64,000 nucleotides of DNA from a bacterium (GTDB lineage Bacteria > Cyanobacteriota > Vampirovibrionia > Gastranaerophilales > Gastranaerophilaceae). The notes beneath the pieces are model-generated. The model searched no databases. It was not told the origin of the DNA and worked only from the letters and a program-made list of their open reading frames with translations. Of the stretch, positions 1 to 7,821 are shown piece after piece. How positions within the stretch are numbered: the stretch's first letter is position 1; the number at the start of each line of letters is the position of its first letter. Position numbers and translations under genes: made by a program. The stretch covers positions 1 through 64,000 of the forward strand of contig JAGAVG010000011.1 of NCBI GenBank assembly GCA_017942035.1. The letters run 5' to 3'.

Positions 1-310
1 GAGCTTTGCAGATGAGGGTACCCGCAGGGTAGAACCCCTGAAATTTTGAGCCAACGCGAAAAATTTCTCGTGGTGAGAAGACTCTCCGGGATTATGTAAA
101 TCTACTGCGAACAAAAAAACAATTAAAATCCCGGAGATGGAGCCAGCTCAGATGCAAGCGAGATGACGCGAGCTTTGCAGATGAGGGTACCCGCAGGGTA
201 GAACCCCTGAAATTTTGAGCCAACGCGAAAAATTTCTCGTGGTGAGAAGACTCTCCGGGATTATGTAAATCTACTGCGAACAAAAAAAACAATTAAAATC
301 CCGGAGATGG
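1..310. repeat. Tandem direct repeat, period 169 bp, with tRNA-Gln 3' end copy
   Basis: Bases 1-140 recur almost exactly at 170-310; the only difference seen is seven versus eight A's in one A-run. Both copies end with ATCCCGGAGATGG, which on the minus strand is the last part of the tRNA-Gln gene at 299-368. The left copy is therefore a tRNA 3'-end fragment with no gene body. Each unit also holds an inverted copy of the same end (CTCCGGGATT near 82 and 252), which can pair with the tRNA terminus. This could be an att-like or unequal-crossover duplication; no integrase gene is seen. The repeat may continue left of the window. Confidence 0.85.
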
Positions 311-368
311 ATTCGAACCACCGTTGGAAGAGCCAGAATCTTCAGTCCTGCCACTAGACGATCCGGGA
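299..368 (-). tRNA. tRNA-Gln (anticodon CUG)
   Basis: On the minus strand a full cloverleaf folds. The acceptor arms are TCCCGGA and TCCGGGA, and the D arm lies in GTCTAGTGGCAGGAC. The anticodon arm is GAAGA, loop TTCTGGC, TCTTC, giving anticodon CTG. The T arm is GGTGG, TTCGAAT, CCATC with one G-U pair. The U1-A72 end pair agrees with glutamine identity. CCA is not encoded (the next bases are TTTT). Length is 70 nt. Its 3' end is duplicated in the tandem repeat to the left. Confidence 0.93.
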
Positions 369-383
369 ATATTCACAACTTAT

Positions 384-411
384 ATTATAAATGAACAATA
401 AAAAATTGCAA
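384..411 (-). promoter_or_regulatory. Sigma-70-type promoter of tRNA-Gln
   Basis: On the minus strand TTGCAA (406-411) is followed after 16 nt by a perfect TATAAT (384-389). This box lies 15 nt before the tRNA 5' end. Confidence 0.75.
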
Positions 412-533
412 GTCCATTTAACATTTTTTTGAATAATAAAACATTTGCAAAATTATTAGCCGAAAGGGGCATGAAATTTCTCCGGTTGTACTAAATAATG
501 TAGTGGTGTAAGAACACGGAAAGGATGGTAATT

Positions 534-866
534 ATGAAAGATCACAATGAAAAAGAAACAATTAAAGAAAAACTTCATGATATGTCGGAAAAAACAGCGG
601 AAAAAGCTCACGAACTGAAAGAAGACATAAAAGAAGGCGCCGGAAAATTAAGGGATAAAGCTCATTTTGCGGCAGGAAAAACTGCAGAAAAGGCCGAAGA
701 ATTAAAGAAAGATATGAAAGAAGGCGCTGAAAAAATTAAAGAAAAAGCGCACGATGTCAAAGAAAAAATGGCTGAAAAAGTCGATGAGGCTAAGATTAAA
801 TTAAAGGAAAAAGCCGACGAACGTAAAGAAGCCAAATTGGAACGTGAAGAAAGAAAACGTGCGTAA
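534..866 (+). CDS. LEA-like/YtxH-like amphipathic helical repeat protein
   Basis: This 110-residue protein is almost entirely Lys, Glu and Ala, with repeated 11-residue-like segments such as AEKAHELKEDIKEGA and AEKAEELKKDMKEGA. That pattern is typical of group-3 late-embryogenesis-abundant and YtxH-type stress proteins, which form amphipathic helices on drying or membrane contact. There is no signal peptide or membrane segment, so it should be cytoplasmic. The ATG at 534 is preferred over the one at 525 because AAGGATGG then sits at ribosome-binding distance. It is monocistronic with its own terminator. The stress role is inferred from composition only. Confidence 0.75.
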   Translation: MKDHNEKETIKEKLHDMSEKTAEKAHELKEDIKEGAGKLRDKAHFAAGKTAEKAEELKKDMKEGAEKIKEKAHDVKEKMAEKVDEAKIKLKEKADERKEAKLEREERKRA

Positions 867-869
867 CAC

Positions 870-904
870 AAAGAAACACCGTGTATAACGGTGTTTCTTT
901 TTAT
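870..904 (+). terminator. Rho-independent terminator
   Basis: AAAGAAACACCG pairs with CGGTGTTTCTTT (12 bp, 7-nt loop), ending in a T-rich run right after the LEA-like gene. Confidence 0.88.
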
Positions 905-931
905 ATTAAATTTAAACTTTTGAGATAATAA

Positions 932-1441
932 TTAAACCTTAGAATTTTTTATTTTTTCCTTTTGAAATTTTTTAAAATCCTTTATTTCTTTTTTTAGTTG
1001 AGCCCTAATCTGCTTTTTGGATTTAGTATACGAAATTTTCTGTTCGGAGTTCAAAACTTTTTTAAAATTCTTTTCGTAATTTTTTTTGTATTTTGAAATT
1101 TCATCAGAAGAACGATCAAACTCTTTTCTAATCGCTTTTATTTCTTGAATAGAACAATTTTCACTGTTTGCGATATCGTTAATCTGTATAACATAGCGGG
1201 AAATCTTCATAAATTCCGGCGCTGCTTCTTCATAAAATTTTTCATCAAGAGTTTTTATGTAAATCAACTGCTCGTCATTTAGCTTGATAGATTTGTAAAT
1301 TTGAGCTCTGTAATTTTTAAAATTCTCAAGACAGTCATTTTCGCTAACCGCAGGATTTAACTCCGGCGCCGCTTGAGCTTGCGAAATTCCAATAGCCAAA
1401 ACTACCATACAAAAACAAAACACTGATAAAATCTTTTTCAT
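932..1441 (-). CDS. Secreted Lys-rich helical protein, CpxP/Spy-like
   Basis: The 169-residue product begins with a clear Sec signal peptide (MKKILSVFCFCMVVLAIGIS, then QAQA-A as likely cleavage site). The mature part is helical and very Lys-rich. It has two LTxxQ-like stretches (LNDEQLIYIK near residue 54 and LNSEQKISY near 130), which resemble periplasmic CpxP/Spy chaperone-type proteins. Two cysteines (near residues 37 and 96) could pair. The similarity is only at motif level, so the chaperone role is tentative. It lies downstream of the nucleotidyltransferase on the same strand with a 24-nt gap. Confidence 0.6.
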   Translation of the reverse strand: MKKILSVFCFCMVVLAIGISQAQAAPELNPAVSENDCLENFKNYRAQIYKSIKLNDEQLIYIKTLDEKFYEEAAPEFMKISRYVIQINDIANSENCSIQEIKAIRKEFDRSSDEISKYKKNYEKNFKKVLNSEQKISYTKSKKQIRAQLKKEIKDFKKFQKEKIKNSKV

Positions 1442-1465
1442 AAAATCCTTTCAAAATTAGTTTAA

Positions 1466-2257
1466 CTATAAATATAATACATCCTTTAATTTTTTAATCA
1501 TATCATCCAAAATACTTAATATATTTTGATTTTGTCCACAGAGCAAATTATTTATATTTTCCTCAAAATTTTCGGGTAATATAGAACAATTCGCTTCGCA
1601 ATACTTTATTAACCTTTTTTCTCCGGGATGCAGCAATTTATTCATAGCAAAAATAATATCAAAATAACTGGCCAGAAATGCAGAAATCCGATGGTTAACG
1701 CTTACATTATCATTTCTTTGTATTGCCTTTTCTATCTGCTGATAATATGACGCAAATGGTTTATCTTTCAGTAACATTAAATTTCTTTTTATAATGTTTT
1801 TTTGTAATTTTTCCGGATATTCAGTGTGAAGTTTGTTTTTAAGAGTTGTAAGCCAGTTATCCGGGTCATAAACAACATCAAAGATATTCAATGTGTGCAA
1901 AAAACAAGTTGTATAACCGTTTGAGGGGTAAAATTTTTCCCATATATTATTAACTGTATTTTCAAACCAGTTTACATCCCAAAACATAACATCAAGCTGA
2001 ATATTCAATTCATCAACAAAAAATTCATCTCCTGCTCCAAAATATTCGCCGCCGACTTCATATTTGCTTGAAAATTTTTTAACCAGTTCCTCCCGAAAAT
2101 TAACGGGCAAATTTTCAGAAGTAAAAACATAAACATCAATGTCCGAAGATTCATCAAATGTTTTTGCAGAAACAGACCCGCCAATCGCAATGGCTTTCAC
2201 CTGTTTGAATTTTTTATATTCCTGTAGAACTTTATCCAGTTTATAATCCATATTCAT
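1466..2257 (-). CDS. Nucleotidyltransferase-domain protein (pol-beta superfamily)
   Basis: Residues about 20-45 hold the hallmark GGSVSAKTFDESSDIDVYVF: the GGS turn and the metal-binding D-x-D of pol-beta-type nucleotidyltransferases. A third acidic residue probably lies in QLDVMFWD near residue 90. The C-terminal 130 residues are helical, as in DUF4037-like or aminoglycoside-type nucleotidyltransferases. The substrate is unknown. AGGG sits about 6 nt before the ATG at 2257. A resistance function cannot be claimed from the sequence. Confidence 0.75.
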   Translation of the reverse strand: MNMDYKLDKVLQEYKKFKQVKAIAIGGSVSAKTFDESSDIDVYVFTSENLPVNFREELVKKFSSKYEVGGEYFGAGDEFFVDELNIQLDVMFWDVNWFENTVNNIWEKFYPSNGYTTCFLHTLNIFDVVYDPDNWLTTLKNKLHTEYPEKLQKNIIKRNLMLLKDKPFASYYQQIEKAIQRNDNVSVNHRISAFLASYFDIIFAMNKLLHPGEKRLIKYCEANCSILPENFEENINNLLCGQNQNILSILDDMIKKLKDVLYL

Positions 2258-2385
2258 AAATACACCCTGTTTGTATAAATTTTACCATGAAATTTCACAA
2301 AAAAGTTCTGCCATATTGTAACAATAAGGCAATTTTTAATGCAAAAAAGACTTTATATAAATGTAGCGGAAAATAAAAAACATTT

Positions 2386-3105
2386 ATGACTTTAGGGAAA
2401 ATAATAACTCCAACTATAGGTAAAGAAATTATCGCCTGGCCCAAAACAGGTGCTAAAGGCTTGATTGCGGCAAAGCCGGTAAAAGTTAATACCGGAAAAT
2501 TAAGATATGTACCGGAACAAATCGGCAAAGTTAACACGTCTGGTATTTCGACGGTAAATTCTGACTTAGTTACAAAATTTGCCCACATCACAAGCCACAA
2601 AGACAATGGTGGCACTCTCGTAATCGGCTATATGCCTGATAATTATAAAAAAGTTGTTTATAGAGAATTTGTAGAGGCACTTCCTGAAAGAAAAGTAACC
2701 CGCGGATTAGGCAAAGGTCGGATTTTACCGGCAGTACCGGCACACTGGGAGGAAAGCTACAAAATGCTCCCGCATTACCATATTGACAAAATTTATACTA
2801 CCGGAAAAGGTTCCGGTACAAATTCAGTTCAAAGTATTGTAGAAAAAAGCTTAGCTGATATTGAAACGCAAGGACGTGTAACACTTGATGCTTGCTGTAT
2901 TGATGGCAAGACTTCCCCGGCTGGATTTTATTATAAACTCGGATTCAGATTTAAAGATAGAAACTTAAATAAACAATGTGAAGACTGGCTAAAAGCTGGC
3001 GGTTCAAAAGATTCCTCCCCATTTTTATCCGGCATAATGTTTCTCCCGCAAGAAAACATTTCGCACTGTTTAAATTATAACAAAAAGTTTACCGCTCTGA
3101 TTTAA
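2386..3105 (+). CDS. GNAT-like acetyltransferase-fold protein
   Basis: The 239-residue protein has a C-terminal half resembling a GNAT core. GKGSGTNSVQSIVEKSLADI looks like the acetyl-CoA pyrophosphate loop and following helix. RVTLDACCIDGKTSPAGFYYKLGFRF resembles strand 5 and the F-Y-x-x-x-G-F motif. The N-terminal half is unfamiliar. Substrate unknown. It is divergent from the nucleotidyltransferase and overlaps the convergent XRE gene by 4 bp. The ribosome site is poor (GGAAAA 13 nt upstream). Confidence 0.6.
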   Translation: MTLGKIITPTIGKEIIAWPKTGAKGLIAAKPVKVNTGKLRYVPEQIGKVNTSGISTVNSDLVTKFAHITSHKDNGGTLVIGYMPDNYKKVVYREFVEALPERKVTRGLGKGRILPAVPAHWEESYKMLPHYHIDKIYTTGKGSGTNSVQSIVEKSLADIETQGRVTLDACCIDGKTSPAGFYYKLGFRFKDRNLNKQCEDWLKAGGSKDSSPFLSGIMFLPQENISHCLNYNKKFTALI

Positions 3106-3341
3106 TATTTAATTTGCGACATTTCGTCAAAATTAAAGAATTTTACAGATGGAATATTTAATGCAGAAGCCAAACGATTTACAGTTTTTAACGTAATGTT
3201 ACATTTGCCGTTTTCAATCTGGCTAATTCGATGTTCAGAAATTTCAACCATTTCTCCAAGTTGAGCTTGAGTAATACGCTGTTTTAACCTCATCATCTTT
3301 AGCTGCAAACCGAATTCTTTTAGAAATTCATTATCATTCAT
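3102..3341 (-). CDS. XRE-family transcriptional regulator
   Basis: This 79-residue protein is essentially one Cro/C1-type helix-turn-helix: RLKQRITQAQLGEMVEISEHRISQIENG holds the two DNA-contact helices. No extra domain is present. It is divergent from a 63-residue hypothetical gene, and the 86-bp spacer holds a palindrome that could be its operator. Autoregulation is likely but inferred. Confidence 0.85.
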   Translation of the reverse strand: MNDNEFLKEFGLQLKMMRLKQRITQAQLGEMVEISEHRISQIENGKCNITLKTVNRLASALNIPSVKFFNFDEMSQIKY

Positions 3342-3349
3342 ATTGTAAT

Positions 3350-3372
3350 ATTATCAATCTTATATTGATAAT
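3350..3372. promoter_or_regulatory. Palindromic operator candidate for the XRE regulator
   Basis: ATTATCAA, 7 nt, TTGATAAT is a perfect 8-bp inverted repeat between divergent genes and next to the XRE start. The following AT-rich stretch (3373-3420) holds further overlapping TATAAT-like palindromes. Confidence 0.45.
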
Positions 3373-3427
3373 CAAATTATAATATGTTATAATTTATATT
3401 ATAATATATTATAATAATAGAGTTATT

Positions 3428-3619
3428 ATGAATGAGTTTTTCATTTATGGACAACATTCAAAAATTCCGCTTATTCCCTATGGTCTATACAATAGTACAG
3501 ATGAAATCATAACAAAATCACGTGCTAATAACATAAAAGATTGTAAAAATAATAGACAAAACTGCACCCGCGTATTAATGGAAGATGGTTGGGAATTTAA
3601 AAAAGATTACCCATGGTAA
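3428..3619 (+). CDS. Hypothetical 63-residue protein
   Basis: The small polar protein starts MNEFFIYGQHSKIPLIPYGL and ends in EFKKDYPW. No family is recognised. It is divergent from the XRE gene and shares its palindromic control region, so it may be that regulator's target. There is only a weak ribosome site (AGAG about 7 nt upstream). A small regulator/partner pair is possible, but nothing marks it as a toxin. Confidence 0.45.
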   Translation: MNEFFIYGQHSKIPLIPYGLYNSTDEIITKSRANNIKDCKNNRQNCTRVLMEDGWEFKKDYPW

Positions 3620-3780
3620 AACCCTCTCCCGAATTTCTAACATTCGGCCTTGCCTCATGTTGAAATTCTACCCTCTCACAATGAGAGAGGGTAAGTATGC
3701 GGGATTGCGAGGAGCGCAAGCGACGCAGCAATCCAGTTAAAACAGGTTGATTACCATGCCTACCTACTTTGCGGGATTGC
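3620..3780. repeat. Intergenic dispersed repeats
   Basis: This holds a divergent copy of the ACCCTCTCCCGAATTT family (3623-3692) with an inner CCCTCTCACAATGAGAGAGGG palindrome. One ATTGCGAGGAGCGCAAGCG element (3703-3736) follows. Related copies occur near 13.8, 48.0, 53.8, 54.8 and 58.0 kb. No gene is seen. Confidence 0.75.
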
Positions 3781-3784
3781 AGCC

Positions 3785-5356
3785 TTATTTCTTTTCGTTA
3801 GAATAATCAGCAGTACCAGGGAATGCGTTTGAGCCGGTTGCTTTTCTGGTAATCCAGTACTGAATTTTCGGAATAAATGTAGACAAGAACGCCGCAGAGA
3901 TTGCAAATCCGACACCCCAGTTGAATGCGTTTTTAATGTAATTTTCTCTATTAACTTTCTTGAGGATATCTGAAGTTATTTCTCCGCCTTTGGCTTTCTT
4001 TATAATAGTTTCGATATAATCTTCCATTTCTTTCTGTTTCTTGATAAATGTTTCTTTTGAAATGAATACAAAATCTTTATCAAATCCGGATTCGCTAATT
4101 TTTCCGGTAAACAGATTTTGATCAGAAGTTGAACATCTAAATACATTTTTCAGGAATTCAGGCATATTTATCGCACCATCAGTAAAGACATCAACAACTT
4201 GTTTTTCTGAAATCATGCGTTTTCCGGCAAGTTCCGGCTGTAATTCTGACATTCCTTTTGCCATTTTCTTAATCTTTTCAACGTTTATTTCAGGATATTT
4301 TTCTTTAACTTCCGGAAGTAAATTGATGAATTTTTCAACTTCCATAGCGCCGTTATTTTCGCGTAAAGCTTTTGATATTGAAGGAGTTATAAACGCTTTA
4401 TTATCTGGGTTGCCGAGAACAAATTCTCTAAATGCATCAGATTGCATTTTTCCGCCGTTTACGCGCAGAACTTCGTTCATGTGGTCAGTAACCTGCTGGG
4501 CAGCAATCGGATCAAGTCTTGAAGATTTACCATCCTGAAGTTTATTCAATAACATAGCCATAACAGGCATATTGAACATATAGAAGTAACTTGATGATAT
4601 ATCACGGAAAAGAACTTCCGTTCTTTCATGTTCATTTCTTGCGCAAACGCCGCGGCCAACCCATACACCTAAATCTGTAGACAATAATCCGTATTTAGGG
4701 TTGTTTTCAAAACTGTACGCAAGCGACATCAAGGTCTGCGGGTTAATACTTCCAAACGAAGTATCTTTGCGGGATGTTTTGTTTAAGAAGTCATCCATCT
4801 TATACTGCGTTTGAGTTTGCTGAGGTGTATTTTCCTGTTTTTGAGTTCCGGCTTCTGCGCCTTTTTTCTTCATAATGTGTTTTGTAATTCCCTGGTTGAC
4901 TTTTGGTAAAACAAGGCCGACAAGACAGTTTGCGAGCAATATACTTGTTATAACTTTGCCAAATTTATATTTAGCAATCATCTTCTCAGGATTTTCACGT
5001 AATGAAGTTTTGAATTTATTAATGTAATTTCGAACAGGATTACGCAGAGCGTCTTTTTCTGTATCGAAATCAGTTTCAGGCAGTTTGAATATTTTTTTGC
5101 CGATATGTTTATCAATTAAGTGATTAAATAATGGAACTCCGCTAAACCAGAACGCCGCACCAATCATCTCTTCGGTTAATCTTTCGCGTGCCTCTGTATA
5201 ACCGCCTCTCTGGTATGCCTGATAAGTTCTTCCGCCTTCTACAAAGGCCTCTAATAACATTACAGGCGCAATAGAACGACTTGCAAGCCCTCTTACAAAT
5301 TTGCGGCCATAATTAAAACTTTTCAGGGTTTGGTTTTGGGGGATATTTATTTCCAT
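3785..5356 (-). CDS. Lineage-specific two-TM membrane protein, function unknown
   Basis: The 523-residue product has no family I recognise. A membrane segment is seen near residues 137-158 (ITSILLANCLVGLVLP) and another near the C-terminus (NWGVGFAISAAFLSTFIPKI). The central 300 residues are soluble. A Q/T-rich linker lies near residue 175. The C-terminal tail is short and polar. It is divergent from another hypothetical membrane protein (5549). A three-box promoter of the regulon described elsewhere lies upstream at 5381-5448. Confidence 0.6.
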   Translation of the reverse strand: MEINIPQNQTLKSFNYGRKFVRGLASRSIAPVMLLEAFVEGGRTYQAYQRGGYTEARERLTEEMIGAAFWFSGVPLFNHLIDKHIGKKIFKLPETDFDTEKDALRNPVRNYINKFKTSLRENPEKMIAKYKFGKVITSILLANCLVGLVLPKVNQGITKHIMKKKGAEAGTQKQENTPQQTQTQYKMDDFLNKTSRKDTSFGSINPQTLMSLAYSFENNPKYGLLSTDLGVWVGRGVCARNEHERTEVLFRDISSSYFYMFNMPVMAMLLNKLQDGKSSRLDPIAAQQVTDHMNEVLRVNGGKMQSDAFREFVLGNPDNKAFITPSISKALRENNGAMEVEKFINLLPEVKEKYPEINVEKIKKMAKGMSELQPELAGKRMISEKQVVDVFTDGAINMPEFLKNVFRCSTSDQNLFTGKISESGFDKDFVFISKETFIKKQKEMEDYIETIIKKAKGGEITSDILKKVNRENYIKNAFNWGVGFAISAAFLSTFIPKIQYWITRKATGSNAFPGTADYSNEKK

Positions 5357-5380
5357 AATCTACTTTACTTTACTTACTCA

Positions 5381-5448
5381 ACAAAGTATTAAATGCTCAT
5401 AAAAATTTTTTTTGCCATTTTTTCTGAGTATTTTAATATTTTGTTACA
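5381..5448 (-). promoter_or_regulatory. Three-box promoter upstream of the 523-residue membrane protein
   Basis: On the minus strand TGTAACA (5442-5448), 25 nt, GGCAAAAAA (5408-5416), 14 nt and TTTAATACT (5385-5393) match the spacing of the same boxes upstream of the lysozyme and other genes. Confidence 0.6.
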
Positions 5449-5480
5449 CTATTAGTTTAATTGCAATTACTAATTAAGTT

Positions 5481-5537
5481 TTGTAAAATATTTAAGTACA
5501 ATTGACAAATTTAATTTTTAGAGATTTTATATATACA
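5481..5537 (+). promoter_or_regulatory. Three-box promoter, variant spacing
   Basis: TTGTAAAA (5481-5488), 15 nt, GACAAATTT (5504-5512), 12 nt, TTTTATATATACA (5525-5537), close upstream of the gene at 5549. The first two boxes are degenerate and the second gap is 2 nt shorter than in other members. Confidence 0.45.
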
Positions 5538-5548
5538 GCAGGTGAAAA

Positions 5549-6400
5549 ATGTTAAATAAGATAAATATAAATCCTAGTATTAGAACTGAAAATCCTTACT
5601 ATAACAGGAATACAAATAACAGCAAAAATTTAAATTTCGGACATGCCAGCAGTGACAAAACCGACATAGACAGCGGTTTAAAAACAAAAGTTGCAGTAAC
5701 TACGGGATTATCAGTTGCTGCAATGGTTGCGGCTATTGCTAAAAAACAGGGATTTAAACTTAATCCCAAAACAATATTCACACAAAATCCGAAAGATTGG
5801 GCCATTTTTAAAATTCCAAACTCCAACAAAACAAACGGAAAGATTTTAAAACTTGAAGAAGGTGAAATTATTTCAATCGGCGGAGCATCTGTCCTTGGCG
5901 GTCTGGCCGGCGGTATAGCCTTTGATAAAAAGGAAAACAGAAAAGCAAAACTTAAAGAATCATTAAACCAAATGCTGGGATGTATTTGTGTTCCACTGGC
6001 ATTTGTTGCGGTTCCTTCAAGACTTTATAAAAAATATTCAAAAGAAATTTTAAAATTTGTACCTCAGATAAAAAATAACAACAATTCGAAATTGATTAAA
6101 TATACAAACAGAACATTAAGTGCAATACCGGCAACGGCAATGACTCTTACAGCTTTAGGTGCCGGAATTATTGCAGGAAACAAGGTTTCGAACTTTATCA
6201 ATGAGAAAGTTTACAAACAGAAAGTTGATAGAGACATAAAAGCTACCGATTTTGCACCGCATGTTGACGATTTATGCCTTGCAATATCACTCATTGCATC
6301 TGAATCCTCTGCTGGTAATGCTATTTCAAAATTAGTACCGTTTGCACTTCTAGTTGCAGGAAATGAAGTTGGAAAAGCTCAAGAAAAAACAATATCTTAG
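5549..6400 (+). CDS. Hypothetical membrane protein with polar NLNFG-type N-terminus
   Basis: The 283-residue protein opens with about 35 Asn-rich polar residues ending in KNLNFGHAS. Hydrophobic segments follow near residues 52-66 (VAVTTGLSVAAMVAAIA), 110-125 (SIGGASVLGGLAGGIA), 145-155, 195-212 (TAMTLTALGAGIIAG) and 260-272. No family is recognised. The N-terminal motif recurs in other lineage-specific proteins in this window. The start at 5549 has AGGTG at 6 nt. It runs convergently to within 6 bp of the glutamate-cysteine ligase. Confidence 0.6.
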   Translation: MLNKININPSIRTENPYYNRNTNNSKNLNFGHASSDKTDIDSGLKTKVAVTTGLSVAAMVAAIAKKQGFKLNPKTIFTQNPKDWAIFKIPNSNKTNGKILKLEEGEIISIGGASVLGGLAGGIAFDKKENRKAKLKESLNQMLGCICVPLAFVAVPSRLYKKYSKEILKFVPQIKNNNNSKLIKYTNRTLSAIPATAMTLTALGAGIIAGNKVSNFINEKVYKQKVDRDIKATDFAPHVDDLCLAISLIASESSAGNAISKLVPFALLVAGNEVGKAQEKTIS

Positions 6401-6406
6401 ATAGAA

Positions 6407-7726
6407 TTAAACCAGATTTTCAAATAAGATTTTTCTAACGTCACCTTTGAAATTTTTCAAAACAACATCTGCCGGACAAAGATTGTTAAACGTAAGCTTT
6501 TTGAGGTTTGCGAGGTATTTTTCTTCCCCCTCTTTATTTTCAATAAGTGATTTTTCAGCGATTTTAATAATTTCTTTTGAGATGTCGCAGGCTTTATACC
6601 TTCCTATAGGAGCTTCCAGCGCCATTTTTGGAACACTGTATCTCAAATCTTCAAAATCCTCCGCTTTAAATTTTTTCAAAAGATTATTAATATCATCTCT
6701 AGCCGATTTTTTGTATAATATTCCCTTATAAATAGCCGGAATTGCGAACATAAGATTTTTGGAAACACAGTCATGGTTTCGAATTTCAATAAATTCACGA
6801 AGTCTGACTTCCGGAAAATAAAGATTTGCATGCAGTTTAAAATCCTCAATTGTCGCATCAAATGTTGAAAAACCGTTTTGTATAAATTCTTTAAAATTTA
6901 TTCTTCCGTTAATTTTTATGTTTTCGCATCCGCGGGTTATGAAAATCATAGGAACATTTAAAACTTTTTCTATATATTTTTTGTAAGTAAAATCCCTGTT
7001 AAAATCATACGCAAACCCGCATCTTTCATTATCTGTGTAAAGCCAGCTCAAGGCTCTGAATGATTTATAGCCGGTTTCAACACCCCCTCTTATTGGAGAA
7101 TTGGCAAACATTGCGGTCATAAAAGGAGTCAAGCGGTTTGCAGTTTTGAATTTTTCGCTCATATCCTCTTCGCTTTCAAAATCAATACAACATTGAATTC
7201 CGGCGGTCTCCCTCATCATTACATCAGATAAAATTCCCCACATATATCTTGCCATCAGATGGTATCTGCTTTTTGGCAAAAGATGAATATTATTTTGAGT
7301 TGAGAGGGGCGAAATTCCACAGTTTAGGAGTTGAACCCCATTTTCTCTCATATATTTTTCAAACATGGAATCCAGATTATTAATTTTCTCTTCAAGTTTT
7401 GAAATTTTATTTTCCGGCTTAATACTCAATTCAATCTGACAACCCGGCTCCAGCGTGATTGTATCTTCAAGCTTTCTAAGCCCCAGAACATTTCCATTTG
7501 TCGTGTCTGTTATATACTGCCAGTTTTCATTATGCGCAATTTTATTTAATAAATTTAAAATCCCGCAGCAGTCATAATATTGAGTATTATGCCCGTTCTT
7601 AATATTTATAGGAATTCTTTCATATTCAATTCCGGTTTTAAAATCTTGTTTTTTCTTTTCTCCAAACCTGAAAAGGTTCTCCAGTTGTGAAATTTCAATA
7701 CGTTCTTTTGTGTTGGTATACTTCAT
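6407..7726 (-). CDS. gshA: Glutamate-cysteine ligase (GCS2/plant-type)
   Basis: It joins glutamate and cysteine in the first step of glutathione (or ergothioneine-type thiol) synthesis. The 439-residue length and motifs fit the plant/alphaproteobacterial GCS2 class: FGEKKKQDFKTGIEYERIP at the N-terminus (acidic metal/glutamate site), LEPGCQIELSIKP near residue 92, and MMRETAGIQCCIDFESEEDM near residue 170. No glutathione synthetase gene is in the window. AGGA sits 5 nt before the ATG at 7726. It is divergent from rsmA. Confidence 0.85.
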   Translation of the reverse strand: MKYTNTKERIEISQLENLFRFGEKKKQDFKTGIEYERIPINIKNGHNTQYYDCCGILNLLNKIAHNENWQYITDTTNGNVLGLRKLEDTITLEPGCQIELSIKPENKISKLEEKINNLDSMFEKYMRENGVQLLNCGISPLSTQNNIHLLPKSRYHLMARYMWGILSDVMMRETAGIQCCIDFESEEDMSEKFKTANRLTPFMTAMFANSPIRGGVETGYKSFRALSWLYTDNERCGFAYDFNRDFTYKKYIEKVLNVPMIFITRGCENIKINGRINFKEFIQNGFSTFDATIEDFKLHANLYFPEVRLREFIEIRNHDCVSKNLMFAIPAIYKGILYKKSARDDINNLLKKFKAEDFEDLRYSVPKMALEAPIGRYKACDISKEIIKIAEKSLIENKEGEEKYLANLKKLTFNNLCPADVVLKNFKGDVRKILFENLV

Positions 7727-7821
7727 GAATTCCTGCTTTCTGTAACTTATTATAACATCTTTTAAGATATCAGATAAATTTTTACAAACATTTACCTATC
7801 TGTGCTATTATTAAGGACGAG

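Noticed and set aside
92-292. 66-residue minus-strand frame in the tandem repeat
   Set aside because: It is made of repeat DNA and tRNA 3' end copies, with no ribosome site; probably not coding.
2005-2190. Small frames overlapping the nucleotidyltransferase and other long genes
   Set aside because: They are shadows of clear coding sequences in another frame.
1466-2257. Nucleotidyltransferase as an aminoglycoside resistance enzyme
   Set aside because: Only the generic GGS and DxD motifs are visible; nothing identifies the substrate.
3428-3619. XRE regulator plus 63-residue gene as a toxin-antitoxin pair
   Set aside because: The genes are divergent rather than an operon, and the small protein has no toxin-like feature.
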